From: Marinobacter sediminum
GTDB lineage: Bacteria; Pseudomonadota; Gammaproteobacteria; Pseudomonadales; Oleiphilaceae
Direction: 5' to 3'
Assembly: GCF_023657445.1 (NCBI RefSeq)
Contig: NZ_JAGTWY010000001.1
Location: 1,550,001 to 1,614,000, forward strand
DNA length: 64,000 nucleotides
Shown here: positions 35,308 to 44,797 of the stretch, one piece after another
Numbering within the stretch: position 1 is the first letter of the stretch
Layout of the letters: each line of letters begins with the position of its first letter
Position numbers and translations under genes: made by a program
The notes under the pieces: model-generated
What the model was told of the DNA's origin: nothing
The model's database searches: none
The model's input: the letters and a program-made list of their open reading frames with translations, nothing else

Positions 35308-37362
35308 TCAGGCAGTCTCGGTACTCTCTTCTGCAAGCGCTCTTACCCTTGCGAAATCCTCTTCACTGAACACGCCATTCACACCCGAAATTGCGGCCAG
35401 TTTCATGCCGTGTTTCAGTCCAAGCTTGTAGACTTCCCGGACCTTTTCCCACTCGATGTTACGGCCCAGGGTAAAGTTCTCGAACTTCCCTTCCAGACCA
35501 AGCACGATTGTCTCTGCCAGACAGGCATAGGCGATACCTTTCGGCAGGCCGATGTCTTTCATCCTGACGTCACCGGGCAACTGGATTTCGCCGGATTCAA
35601 TCACCAGCACATCAGGCCGTTTGGCGACATCCTCGGCAGAAATATCCAGGGGACGGGCAACATCCGTGATAACGCAGCCAGGTTTCACCTTCATGATATC
35701 CAGTATGCGCTTACCCGCACCGGAGGTAGCTGTGACAATCATGTCCATATCAGCAAGGTCCCTGTCAGCGGAACCCGCCACGTGCACAATGGCTCCGGGT
35801 GTCTCCTGCTCGATACTCTCTTTCAGTGCCAGGAGCTTTGCCGGCTCTGGAGCCGCCAGATAGATTTCGTCCACCGCCTTGGCAAGTAACCTGGCACAGA
35901 CGGAACCAATCGCACCCGTGGCACCCACCACCATCGCCTTGCCGGCCATTTTTCCGCTTTCACCGACATGTACACGGCCAATTTTCAGGACGGCATCGTG
36001 GGCGGCCCAGAGGGCTCCGGAGGCACTGTAGCTGTTGCCTGTCGTGATCGGCAACGGTGCCCGCTTGGCGACGGTTATACCGGCATCACCGACTACCTTT
36101 GTAAAGGCTCCCAGCCCCATGATCTGAGCGCCAAGTTTTTTGGCCAGTTTGGCTGCCGCCAGCAACCTGCTGTACGTGAACTCCGGACCATGGGCCATGA
36201 TTTCCCGGGGCGTTCCGCCAACGGTAATCAACCAGCCCTCGACCTCATCACCCGTGGGTGACGTTATGCCGGATACTTTCGAATAGAGAAATGGCGGTGT
36301 ATAGGCAACGGCCTTTTCCACCAGATTCATGACTACGGGCGGGGACACATTGGCAATCCAGTCCAGCGGCGGCGTCTTGGTAAGGTATTGCTGTGAGAGC
36401 GGATGGATGACAAAGGCGAACCGGTTCACACGGCGGTAGCCATTCGGATACAGAATCCGCGGTTCCACTCCAAGCCGCTCAATCACGTCCAGGTAATCGT
36501 CAGGACTGAGCTGTTCCGGTGTCCGTGCAAGTGCCGCGCTGATCATGGCTTCCATGATGTTGACACCAATGGGCCGGCCTTCCAGCCACGGGCTGTAATC
36601 CACCACCATTGCAACTTTCCGGGCGCGCATCCAGTCCAGCGCAGATTCCGTCACCCTGGAGGTGATAATGGTTTTACCGTCCAGTTCATCTTTACCGAAA
36701 TTCTCCAGGTCACCAATGGCTCCGACAATGACATGGGATTGCTGAACCGCATGGTGCAGCGATCCTTTCACCAGCCCTTCGCCAAGGCGATAGAGTGGAG
36801 TCCGGAGAATTGTCTCGACCGCCTTCACTGCCGTTGGCCGGAACATAATCGGAGCGGTCAGGGAGGTATAGGTTTCGAGCTGCTTGAGCGACGTCAGCAT
36901 TCGCGGCACGCCAAAATCCATATAGGGGTCCGCGAAAAACAGGTTGTCGGTATGTTCGGCCAGTGACTTGGCAATGCGATATCCGGCCTGTCCGTTCATG
37001 AACAGCACCCGTGCATTGTCAAAAAAATGTCCGAGTTCAGACTGGGTATGGCGTATGGCCCATTCCTGCAGGATTCCTCTTAAACCGGCGCCGGTGGTGA
37101 CCGATTTATCGGGAACCAGGGCCTCAAGGCGCGCTGTTTCCGGATGCTCGAGCTGTTCCCGACCCACCTGGTAGTGATCGTGAATCATGCTCAGGCCAAT
37201 GGCGTCGGCCTGGTCACGAACCGACTCCAGGACAGACTCGGCGCGGGACAAATCACCGTCAGTGCCAATCCGGAGGATCCGAAAGGACTGCCCTAGAAAT
37301 TCCGTTTCCAAATCGTAGTCGTATTCGGAAGAGCCCTGGCTGACACTAACCACCGTTTTCAT
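35308..37362 (-). CDS. Two-part dehydrogenase with acyl-ACP-reductase-like C-terminal half
   Basis: 684 residues. The N-terminal part (about 1-314) was not recognised. From FAFVIHPLSQQYL (about 314) onward the order of motifs follows cyanobacterial long-chain acyl-ACP reductase (AAR). These are GLGAFTKVVGDAGITVAKR, TTGNSYSASGALW (440-452), the nucleotide-binding VVGATGAIGSVCARLL (478-493), and a Cys at about 614 in AYACLAETIVLGLEGKFENF, aligning with the AAR catalytic Cys in its MFACFAEAILLEFEG segment. A short-chain acyl or other thioester or aldehyde reaction is therefore plausible. The substrate is unknown and the N-terminal domain is unexplained. It is a single gene divergent from the aldolase. 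Confidence 0.7.
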   Translation of the reverse strand: MKTVVSVSQGSSEYDYDLETEFLGQSFRILRIGTDGDLSRAESVLESVRDQADAIGLSMIHDHYQVGREQLEHPETARLEALVPDKSVTTGAGLRGILQEWAIRHTQSELGHFFDNARVLFMNGQAGYRIAKSLAEHTDNLFFADPYMDFGVPRMLTSLKQLETYTSLTAPIMFRPTAVKAVETILRTPLYRLGEGLVKGSLHHAVQQSHVIVGAIGDLENFGKDELDGKTIITSRVTESALDWMRARKVAMVVDYSPWLEGRPIGVNIMEAMISAALARTPEQLSPDDYLDVIERLGVEPRILYPNGYRRVNRFAFVIHPLSQQYLTKTPPLDWIANVSPPVVMNLVEKAVAYTPPFLYSKVSGITSPTGDEVEGWLITVGGTPREIMAHGPEFTYSRLLAAAKLAKKLGAQIMGLGAFTKVVGDAGITVAKRAPLPITTGNSYSASGALWAAHDAVLKIGRVHVGESGKMAGKAMVVGATGAIGSVCARLLAKAVDEIYLAAPEPAKLLALKESIEQETPGAIVHVAGSADRDLADMDMIVTATSGAGKRILDIMKVKPGCVITDVARPLDISAEDVAKRPDVLVIESGEIQLPGDVRMKDIGLPKGIAYACLAETIVLGLEGKFENFTLGRNIEWEKVREVYKLGLKHGMKLAAISGVNGVFSEEDFARVRALAEESTETA

Positions 37363-37525
37363 ATTTCAGTCCTTCTATCCCTGTTGTTGTATACATCAGC
37401 CTAAAACACAGACAGCAACTTTACCTTAGCGCAGATCAAATTACCGTCACCCATTGAGGGTCTACAATGAATAAATCACAGCGCGCACGATCACCAATCC
37501 GGAACACCAGAAAACGGGAGCTGAC

Positions 37526-38539
37526 ATGAGTATTCAGGACGAGCTGACCACAACCATTTGCGATCTTGTGCAGCCAGGCAAGGGCATTCTGGCGGCGGAC
37601 GAAAGCCACCCCACAATAGCCAAACGTTTCAACGCTGTGGGTGTTGAATCTACCGAAGAAAAACGCCGTGAATACCGAAGTCTGATTCTCTCAGCACCGG
37701 GCCTCGGGGACTTTATCAGCGGTGTGATTCTGTTTGAGGAAACCCTGGGTCAGAACAGTCTGGATAATGTGCCGATTCCAACGATGCTGGAAAGTCAGGG
37801 TATTGTGCCCGGCATCAAAGTCGATAAGGGCAAGAAACCGCTGATCAATGCACCGGGTGATGAGATTACCTTTGGTCTCGATGGCCTCGACGACCGGCTG
37901 GAAATATACAAGAACGCAGGCGCACGCTTTGCCAAGTGGCGGGACGTGTTCCATATCTCGGACACCCTGCCCTCACACCAGGCAGTGGTGGCCAATGCCG
38001 AGATGCTGGCCCGGTACGCGGCTATCTGCCAGTCCGTGGGGATCGTACCCATTGTGGAGCCAGAAGTGCTGATCGATGGAAACCACACCATGATGCGCTG
38101 TGCGCAAGTCAGTGAAGCCGTTTTGAGGGAGGTTTTCCATGCCCTGAATCGGCATGGCGTCCAGCTGGAAAGCATGATTCTGAAACCGAGCATGGTCACA
38201 CCTGGCAAGGAATGCCCGAAAGCGTCACCCGAGGAAGTGGCCAAGGCTACCATTCACGTCTTCAGACAGGCTGTACCTGCGGCGGTCCCAGGCATCAACT
38301 TCCTGTCTGGCGGCCAGACGCCGGAAGAAGCCACACTCAACCTGAATGCGATTAACAGCGTGGGGGTGCAGCCGTGGGAACTGAGTTTTTCCTATGGCCG
38401 CGCCTTGCAGGAGCCGGCCCAGAAGGCCTGGGCCGGCAACCTGGACAACGGCCCCGCGGCCCAGGACGCCATGCTCAAACGGGCCAGACTCAACGGCACT
38501 GCCCGCTCCGGAAAATACACACCGGATATGGAAGGCTGA
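37526..38539 (+). CDS. Class I fructose-bisphosphate aldolase
   Basis: Cleaves fructose 1,6-bisphosphate to dihydroxyacetone phosphate and glyceraldehyde 3-phosphate through a lysine Schiff base. The 337-residue protein is the eukaryote-like class I form. It starts with LVQPGKGILAADESHPTIAK, then RFAKWRDVFHI, and carries the Schiff-base Lys in SMILKPSMVTPGKE with GINFLSGGQTPEEATLNLNA after it. It lacks the C-terminal Tyr of animal enzymes. GGGAG precedes the ATG. It ends 2 bp from the convergent beta-lactamase-fold gene. Confidence 0.94.
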   Translation: MSIQDELTTTICDLVQPGKGILAADESHPTIAKRFNAVGVESTEEKRREYRSLILSAPGLGDFISGVILFEETLGQNSLDNVPIPTMLESQGIVPGIKVDKGKKPLINAPGDEITFGLDGLDDRLEIYKNAGARFAKWRDVFHISDTLPSHQAVVANAEMLARYAAICQSVGIVPIVEPEVLIDGNHTMMRCAQVSEAVLREVFHALNRHGVQLESMILKPSMVTPGKECPKASPEEVAKATIHVFRQAVPAAVPGINFLSGGQTPEEATLNLNAINSVGVQPWELSFSYGRALQEPAQKAWAGNLDNGPAAQDAMLKRARLNGTARSGKYTPDMEG

Positions 38540-38541
38540 TA

Positions 38542-39534
38542 TCACTCACAACCGGATGTGCAGGCACCATCGCCGTTGAACGCGATGGTGCGTCCACTCA
38601 GCGGCACATGCATGGGGACCTTGACCAGATCCCTGAACAACGTGGTTCGAGTGCCCTGCTTCAGTTGCCCGCCCGACGTGGCTGGCTCATTGGCGTGTGA
38701 GGCAATGACGGCTTTGGGATCAATCAGGTCATTGATCACGTAGGCTGCTTCCTTGGGACCCGTGGTGTATGTGTCACCGATGTTCATTACCACCAGCTCG
38801 GCGCCGTAGTGGTCATTCACCACCAGCTTTTGCTCGGCGGTAATGCCGGTATCTCCGGAAAGGTAGACCACAAGACCGTTGGAAAAGGTCAGCACATAAC
38901 CGGTTGGGGGCCCGACACTGGCGCCGACACCAGCCGCTTTCAGGTACTCCGCCAGCGGACCGGTCAGAAACGACGGAGAAACGCCATTACTGTGAACCGC
39001 CGGTACGGTGGTGATGGCCACACCGCCAACTTCCCGCTCGGCACCGAAGCGCACCAACAGGGAATTGGCTGGATCGCCGCCGGCCGCTTCAAGTTTGGCC
39101 GCGAAGAACGCAGGCATCTCACTGCCAGTAACGATCTTGGCCTGCTTTTTCACGGCAATGTCCACGGTGTTCGATTGCGGGAGCGTCACAACAGGCATCT
39201 CCGGCCCACCGCAGTTCCCGGCATTGGTCTCCCTGATACGGCGATCGCCCACGTGATCCCCGTGCATGTGAGACACCAATACAACGTCAATATTACCAAG
39301 GCGGGGATCATCCGGCCCGGCTACCGTGCGGCCGGCATCGTAGAGGATGCGGGTACCATTGGGGTCTTCAAACACCATGGCCCGATCCAGAAGGCAAAAC
39401 TCGCCATCATGACTTCCAAGCGGCGTGACCTTCACATCGCCTTCTGCGGCGCTTGCGCCGGATACCAGCCCCAAAGACAGGCACAGCCCGCCAGCAAACC
39501 CTTTCAAGGTTCTGAATTTCGTTAGTCCGGACAT
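38542..39534 (-). CDS. Exported metallo-beta-lactamase-fold hydrolase
   Basis: 330 residues from ATG 39534, with GGGAGGAA upstream. A signal peptide (FAGGLCLSLGLVSGASA, then AEG) sends it to the periplasm. The zinc motif is VSHMHGDHVGDRR (HxHxDH), with further ligands in YLSGDTGI and IASHANEPA. The segment LDRAMVFEDPNGTRILYDAG is typical of the UlaG/ComA-like metal-dependent hydrolases. The substrate is unknown. It is convergent with the aldolase gene and has only 2 bp between stops. Confidence 0.85.
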   Translation of the reverse strand: MSGLTKFRTLKGFAGGLCLSLGLVSGASAAEGDVKVTPLGSHDGEFCLLDRAMVFEDPNGTRILYDAGRTVAGPDDPRLGNIDVVLVSHMHGDHVGDRRIRETNAGNCGGPEMPVVTLPQSNTVDIAVKKQAKIVTGSEMPAFFAAKLEAAGGDPANSLLVRFGAEREVGGVAITTVPAVHSNGVSPSFLTGPLAEYLKAAGVGASVGPPTGYVLTFSNGLVVYLSGDTGITAEQKLVVNDHYGAELVVMNIGDTYTTGPKEAAYVINDLIDPKAVIASHANEPATSGGQLKQGTRTTLFRDLVKVPMHVPLSGRTIAFNGDGACTSGCE

Positions 39535-39661
39535 AACAGGTTCCTCCCTCGTGGTTTTATTGTTGCTAACCACAGTGACTACGAACGCACGACAACTCCG
39601 TACCAGTGTAGTTGGGAATCAGTGAACCAAAAAAAGATAAATCAGAAGAAAGCCGGCGCCG

Positions 39662-40639
39662 TCATGCGGCCCGCACTGCTGCTTTGGATACGGGTACATC
39701 CTGCTCCAGACAGGCAAGCATCGGTTCTACCTGCCGGATCTTGCGGGCCGCTGGCCAGACTGCCTCCGCCTCGGAAAAGCCCTGTCGCAGAAAATTCATC
39801 CATTGCTTAATACGACCGGTTACATAAGGATCCTCAAGCCAGCCTTGAAGCACTTCCGCGTATTCCCGGACCAGCGCAACGGCCTCCGGCCAGGTCATGT
39901 CTTCAATTTCCTGACCCTGTTGGCTGGCCTTGATCTGGCGAGCCAGATCGGGCCTCGCAATCAGACCCCGTCCGATCATTACGTCCTCGCAGCCGGATAC
40001 CTCCCGGCAACGCCAGTAATCGGCCACTGTCCAGATTTCGCCGTTGGCGATCACATGGGAAGACACCGCTTCGCGAACTTTGGCGATTTCTTCCCAGTAC
40101 GCCGGCGGCTTGTACCCGTCCACTTTACTGCGGGCGTGGATCACAATCTCGGACGCACCTGCCGCCTCAAGTGCCTGCCCACAGGCAACACCCATGGAAC
40201 GGTCTTCGTAGCCGAGGCGCATCTTGGCCGTAACCGGAATCTCAGCCGGAACAGCCTTGCGAACCGCCTCGGTGATTTCATACATCAACTCCGGCTCACG
40301 CATGAGCACACATCCGCCTTTATGTTTGTTCACCGTTTTCGCAGGACAGCCGAAATTGATATCCACCTGGGTAGCACCGAGTTCTACAGCCCTGGCACCG
40401 TGGAGTCCCATCTGGGCCGGATCCGACCCAAGAAGCTGAACAGCCACTGGCGTGCCTGCCCGGGTGAGAGACTGATTGTGCAGCTCGGACGCGTATTTGT
40501 AGAAAACACGGGGAGGAAGCATGCCGTGGGTTACGCGAATAAATTCCGTTACGCACCGGTCGATACCGCCAACTTGTGTCAGCGTTTCTCGGATGGGTGC
40601 GTCAACCAGTCCTTCCATCGGGGCAAGGATTATTCGCAT
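39662..40639 (-). CDS. dusC: tRNA-dihydrouridine(16) synthase DusC
   Basis: Flavin enzyme that reduces U16 in tRNA to dihydrouridine. The 325 residues start MRIILAPMEGLVDAPIRETL. The catalytic Cys is in VDINFGCPAKTVNKHKGGC, with the DusC-type residues after it. FMN-binding segments are VTAKMRLGYEDR and VIANGEIWTVADY, followed by DVMIGRGLIARPDL. The NFGCPAKTVNKHKGG form and length separate DusC from DusA and DusB. Confidence 0.92.
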   Translation of the reverse strand: MRIILAPMEGLVDAPIRETLTQVGGIDRCVTEFIRVTHGMLPPRVFYKYASELHNQSLTRAGTPVAVQLLGSDPAQMGLHGARAVELGATQVDINFGCPAKTVNKHKGGCVLMREPELMYEITEAVRKAVPAEIPVTAKMRLGYEDRSMGVACGQALEAAGASEIVIHARSKVDGYKPPAYWEEIAKVREAVSSHVIANGEIWTVADYWRCREVSGCEDVMIGRGLIARPDLARQIKASQQGQEIEDMTWPEAVALVREYAEVLQGWLEDPYVTGRIKQWMNFLRQGFSEAEAVWPAARKIRQVEPMLACLEQDVPVSKAAVRAA

Positions 40640-40736
40640 GGTGGCTCCAGGTGTTCAACGATTAGACGGAGCGAGATTGTAGGAAATTTGGCGAAGGGTT
40701 GGTAGTAAGGACTTGAACCAATCGCGACCAAGGGAT

Positions 40737-40955
40737 TCAAAGGCGCTCAATGGACTCGAACTTGCCCTGATCGTTGAAGATAATCCGGAAGGAACCGCGA
40801 ACGCCGTCGCGCAAATAAAAGCGGGAAAGAATACGGGCCGGGAAACGGACAGAGCGTCCGTCCCGGGCCGTCGTGTGAACGTCGGTGGCAACGCCCTGAT
40901 AAAGCTTGATCCACTCATCAGGGCTGATGCTGAGGTCCACAACAATCTGCTGCAT
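40737..40955 (-). CDS. DUF2835 family protein
   Basis: A 72-residue protein that matches the small gammaproteobacterial DUF2835 family along its length: MQQIVVDLSISPDEWIKLYQ, DGRSVRFPARILSRFYLRDG, then VRGSFRIIFNDQGKFESIER. Function unknown; a small basic beta-rich protein. It starts 5 bp after the htpG stop and so is likely on the htpG transcript. Confidence 0.88.
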   Translation of the reverse strand: MQQIVVDLSISPDEWIKLYQGVATDVHTTARDGRSVRFPARILSRFYLRDGVRGSFRIIFNDQGKFESIERL

Positions 40956-40960
40956 GAGGA

Positions 40961-42853
40961 TTAGTTGGACAGTTCCAGCAGCAAACGGTTCAGGCGGGAC
41001 ACATAGGCACCCGGATCCTGTAGCTGCTCACCACTGGCCAGTGTGGCCTGATCAAGCAGAACTGCCGAGAGTTCACCAAAGCGCTCCTCGCCTTTTTCAT
41101 GCTCCAGGCGCTGAACCAGCGGGTGGTCCACGTTGATTTCAAAGATTGGCTTGCTGTCCGGCACTTTTTGGCCAGCTGCCTCCATGATCTTCTTCATCTG
41201 GGCACCCATGTCGAAGTCACCGACCACCAGACACGCCGGGGAATCGGTCAGGCGGTTAGTCACACGGACTTCCTGTACACGGTCTTCGAGCGCCTTCTTG
41301 ATGCGCTCAACCAGATCTTTATGCTCTTCGGCCGCCTCTTCCTTGTGCTTTTTGTCTTCCTCGGATTCGACTTCGCCAAGGTCAAGATCGCCACGGGCAA
41401 CGTCCTGGAACTGCTTGCCGTCATATTCGTTCAGATATCCCATCATCCACTCGTCAATGCGATCAGACAGGATAAGCACCTCAATGCCTTTCTTGCGGAA
41501 CACTTCCAGATGCGGGCTGCTCTTGGCAGCGGTGAAGTTGTCAGCAGTAATGTAAAAGATCTTCTGCTGGCCTTCTTTCATCCGCTCGATGTACTGATCC
41601 AGGGATACGTTCTGGGTGCTTTCACCGGTGTGGGTAGATGCAAAGCGCAGCAGTCCGGCGATCTTCTCGCGGTTACTGAAGTCTTCAGCCGGGCCCTCTT
41701 TGAGCACGGTGCCGAACTCACCCCAGAACGCCTGATACTGCTCCGGCTCCTTTTTGGCCAGCTTGGACAGCATGTCCAGTACCCGCTTGGTCATGGCCGT
41801 GCGGATGCTGTCAACGGTGCTGTCATTCTGCAGGATTTCCCGGGAGATGTTCAGAGACAGGTCGTTGGAATCGATCACGCCCTTGGTGAAGCGCAGGTAC
41901 AACGGCAGGAACTGCTCCGCGTCGTCCATGATAAACACACGCTGAACATAGAGTTTCAGGCCACGCGGTGCTTCACGGTTGTACAGATCAAACGGAGCGC
42001 GGGCCGGAATGTACAGAAGGCTGGTGTAGTCCAGCTTGCCTTCAACCGTGTTGTGAGACCAGGTCAGCGGGTCTTCAAAATCGTGGGCAATGTGCTTGTA
42101 GAATTCCTTGTACTCCTCGTCCTTGATCTCGTTACGGGGCAGCGTCCACAAGGCGGTTGCGTCGTTAACGGTTTCGTCCTTGCCCTTTTCCTCTTCTTCC
42201 TCCGATTCGGATTTCATGATCACCGGGAAGGAGATGTGGTCAGAGTACTTTTTCACCAGATTGCGCAGGCGGAAGCCATCGGCGAACTCACTGGCATCGC
42301 TCTTCAGGTGAATAACAATTTCGGTGCCACGGTTTTCAAGGCTGGTCTGTTCGATGGAGAACTCGCCATCACCCCGGGATTCCCAATGCACGCCTTCTTC
42401 AGCGGGGGCACCGGCCTGGCGGGTAAACACGTCAACCTTGTCAGCAACGATAAAGGCGGAGTAGAAGCCAACACCAAACTGACCGATCAGTTTGCTGTCC
42501 TTTTTCTCGTCACCGGAAAGCTGCTTCAGAAAATCGGCCGTACCTGAACGGGCGATGGTGCCCAGGTTCTGGATAACGTCATCCCGGGTCATGCCAATGC
42601 CGTTATCAGTCAGGGTGATGGTGTTCGCCTCTTTGTCGTAATCGAGGCGGATTTTCAGCTCAGGATCACCTTCGTAAAGGCTGTCATCTTTCAGCGCAGC
42701 AAAGCGCAGCTTATCCTCGGCGTCCGAGGCGTTTGAGATTAGCTCACGAAGGAAGATTTCCTTGTTGGAGTAGAGGGAATGGATCATCAGGTGAAGCAAC
42801 TGCTTCACTTCCGTCTGAAAACCCAGCGTCTCTTTTTGTGTTTCAACCGTCAT
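40961..42853 (-). CDS. htpG: Molecular chaperone HtpG (Hsp90)
   Basis: Cytosolic ATP-dependent Hsp90 chaperone of 630 residues. The GHKL ATP-binding motifs are [20 protein letters not shown] (about 35), [20 protein letters not shown], and [20 protein letters not shown]. The middle and C-terminal domains are complete, with an acidic linker ([14 protein letters not shown]) near residue 215. Length matches E. coli HtpG. A consensus sigma-32 promoter lies about 90 bp upstream. Confidence 0.97.
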   Translation of the reverse strand: MTVETQKETLGFQTEVKQLLHLMIHSLYSNKEIFLRELISNASDAEDKLRFAALKDDSLYEGDPELKIRLDYDKEANTITLTDNGIGMTRDDVIQNLGTIARSGTADFLKQLSGDEKKDSKLIGQFGVGFYSAFIVADKVDVFTRQAGAPAEEGVHWESRGDGEFSIEQTSLENRGTEIVIHLKSDASEFADGFRLRNLVKKYSDHISFPVIMKSESEEEEEKGKDETVNDATALWTLPRNEIKDEEYKEFYKHIAHDFEDPLTWSHNTVEGKLDYTSLLYIPARAPFDLYNREAPRGLKLYVQRVFIMDDAEQFLPLYLRFTKGVIDSNDLSLNISREILQNDSTVDSIRTAMTKRVLDMLSKLAKKEPEQYQAFWGEFGTVLKEGPAEDFSNREKIAGLLRFASTHTGESTQNVSLDQYIERMKEGQQKIFYITADNFTAAKSSPHLEVFRKKGIEVLILSDRIDEWMMGYLNEYDGKQFQDVARGDLDLGEVESEEDKKHKEEAAEEHKDLVERIKKALEDRVQEVRVTNRLTDSPACLVVGDFDMGAQMKKIMEAAGQKVPDSKPIFEINVDHPLVQRLEHEKGEERFGELSAVLLDQATLASGEQLQDPGAYVSRLNRLLLELSN

Positions 42854-42938
42854 GGCTTACTTATCTCCTGCATTCAACGTTTGATGAGGACACGGGTGCA
42901 CACCCATGTCTTCCGACTAAGTTCGTGATGCAGGAAAA

Positions 42939-42964
42939 ATGGGGGCATCACGGAGCTTTTCAAG
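42939..42964 (-). promoter_or_regulatory. Sigma-32 heat-shock promoter of htpG
   Basis: The minus strand has CTTGAAA (42964-42958), 13 bp, then CCCCAT (42944-42939) followed by TT. This matches the RpoH consensus CTTGAAA-N11-16-CCCCATnT exactly in both elements. It lies 86-111 bp before the htpG start. Confidence 0.9.
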
Positions 42965-42982
42965 CCCCGCTCCGTCAGGAAA

Positions 42983-43417
42983 TCAGTCTTCGAGCAGGAA
43001 GTGCGCGCGGGCCGTTGCGATAGGCTGGGAACGGGACTTTTGCCACGCTGAGATCATCACGTTGGCTACCCGGTTGCCTTGCCGGGTCAACTTACATTCG
43101 GCGTAGGTTTCCCGGTAGAGACCGGCGCGAAGATAGTCCAGGGAAAAATTCACGATGCGAGGCATGCGCATGCTCTCCTGGGACATCATCAGGTAAATCG
43201 CGGCCGACATTTCCATAAAACCACCAATCACCCCGCCGTGAATAGCGGGCAAAACGGGATTGCCGAGATTCTGCTCTTTTCCCGGTAACCGGAAAATCAG
43301 GTCATCGCCAAACCGCTCGCACTCCAGACCAATGAACGCCGCATAGGGGATGCTTTCCAGAATCCGGGAAAAATCACCGGTTTCCCGCGTATAACGCAGA
43401 ATTTCAGGTTCGGTCAT
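42983..43417 (-). CDS. PaaI-type hotdog thioesterase
   Basis: 144 residues with a single hotdog fold. The PaaI/4HBT block PVLPAIHGGVIGGFMEMSAA (about 77-96) carries the conserved HGG turn and active-site acidic region. Then IVNFSLDYLRAGLYRETYAE forms the central strand. Its ATG overlaps the stop of the preceding thioesterase by 4 bp (ATGA), so the two are translated together and may form a heteromeric enzyme. Substrate unknown, probably an acyl-CoA. Confidence 0.87.
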   Translation of the reverse strand: MTEPEILRYTRETGDFSRILESIPYAAFIGLECERFGDDLIFRLPGKEQNLGNPVLPAIHGGVIGGFMEMSAAIYLMMSQESMRMPRIVNFSLDYLRAGLYRETYAECKLTRQGNRVANVMISAWQKSRSQPIATARAHFLLED

Positions 43418-43884
43418 TCAGCACCTCCCGAGATCAGCTCGCGGTAGGCTCTTGGCAATGCCTCCGGCCCGATGCGCATGAAGGTCGCCACGCAGTTGGC
43501 AATGGTTTCACCACCCTCCTGGTACGCCTCGCAACGGGTAAAGATGATATTCCGGGTGACCTTGTACGTCTCTGCCCTGGCATAAACCGGCTTGTGTGGT
43601 TCAGCCGGCCGCATGTAATCAACCCGCAGGTCGAGCGTCGGGCACAGTTCAAACTCATCAAGTGCGCACAGGATGACCGATCCCGACGTAGTATCCATCA
43701 GCGTGGTGATGGCACCACCATGAATAACCCCTGTCTCGGGGTTACCGATAATGCGATTGCTGTAGGGAAGGCACAACGTCAGGCTGCCCTTCGTGGCTTC
43801 AGTAACAGACAAGCCAAGTTCCCTGGCCTGATTGAGGGTTTCAATAAACCGGGTGACCCGGTTCATTCGGATTTCGTCATTCAT
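43414..43884 (-). CDS. PaaI-type hotdog thioesterase
   Basis: 156 residues. The hotdog signature is NPETGVIHGGAITTLMDTTS (about 57-76), followed by PTLDLRVDYMRPAEPHKPVY. It is a paralogue of the next gene, with which it overlaps by 4 bp. It lies 18 bp after the DUF599 gene, which makes a three-gene minus-strand operon. Substrate unknown. Confidence 0.88.
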   Translation of the reverse strand: MNDEIRMNRVTRFIETLNQARELGLSVTEATKGSLTLCLPYSNRIIGNPETGVIHGGAITTLMDTTSGSVILCALDEFELCPTLDLRVDYMRPAEPHKPVYARAETYKVTRNIIFTRCEAYQEGGETIANCVATFMRIGPEALPRAYRELISGGAE

Positions 43885-43902
43885 TCAGGACAAACCTGCG
43901 GA

Positions 43903-44643
43903 TCAAGATTTGGATTTGGCGCCTGGGTCGGATTGTCCTGGCAAGGGCTCTTCAAAAATCTTACCGGACCGCAAAGCGACCAACGCATCGGAACAGAATT
44001 CCCGTCGGTAGAGTACGACCACCACCAGTGTCGAGGCTGCCATAAACGCGACAGGGTGAATGAACCCCGCGACAACCGCCAGCGCATAATAGTATGAACG
44101 CAGCCCGAGGTTGAATGCATCGCCGGCCAGGCTGCAAACCTTCCCGGCGCTGAGCGCAAATGCTTCACGCCTGGCGGGGCTGGCTTTGGTGTCATCCGCC
44201 AACGGTGCACTGCCAACCATAACCGAAAGGAAGTTGTACATACGCATCGACCAGGTGAACTTGAAAAAGGCGTACACAAACACAACCAGCAGAACCACCA
44301 GCCTCAATTCCCAGACTTCCCTGGTGGGTACAACGCTCATCGGCATGGCGGAAAATACTTCCATTGCCTCGGAGGTGTAACCCAGAGCAGTGATGATACC
44401 AGCAAGAATCAGCAGACAACTGGACGCAAAGAAGGCGCCGTTACGTTCAAGATTTCCAACCACGGAGGTATCGGACATACGGTTACCGCGCCGAAGCATT
44501 ACCCGCATCCAGTCCTGCCGGTACATATCCAGGGTGTTCGACAGACAGGGGCGATCTGCAGCCCGGCGCCTGGAGTATTCGGTGTAGCCCAGCCAACAGA
44601 CAAAAAACCAGAATATGGCTACGAATTCGAGGATATTACCCAT
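43903..44643 (-). CDS. DUF599 family inner-membrane protein
   Basis: 246 residues from ATG 44643 (MGNILEFVAIFWFFVCWLGY), preceded by AAAGG. Four hydrophobic segments, with the DUF599 marks YRQDWMRVMLRRGNRMSDTS and FKFTWSMRMYNFLSVMVGSA (about residue 145-165). The family function is not established. It is the first gene of the operon with two thioesterases. Confidence 0.85.
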   Translation of the reverse strand: MGNILEFVAIFWFFVCWLGYTEYSRRRAADRPCLSNTLDMYRQDWMRVMLRRGNRMSDTSVVGNLERNGAFFASSCLLILAGIITALGYTSEAMEVFSAMPMSVVPTREVWELRLVVLLVVFVYAFFKFTWSMRMYNFLSVMVGSAPLADDTKASPARREAFALSAGKVCSLAGDAFNLGLRSYYYALAVVAGFIHPVAFMAASTLVVVVLYRREFCSDALVALRSGKIFEEPLPGQSDPGAKSKS

Positions 44644-44797
44644 CAAAGGCCTTTGAAAAGCGGTAACAATACAGGAAGAGGACAGAGCAGCTCTTATAAT
44701 ACGCCAACACGACACAGCGCTCCACTTGTCGCAGGCATTTAAAGCCGCGTTAAGGCGTGCAATGATAGATCAGGAAATGGACTTACAGGAGTTGAGA

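Noticed and set aside
41099..42547. Long open frame opposite htpG (482 codons)
   Set aside because: Antisense shadow of a highly conserved gene; no start signal or family similarity.
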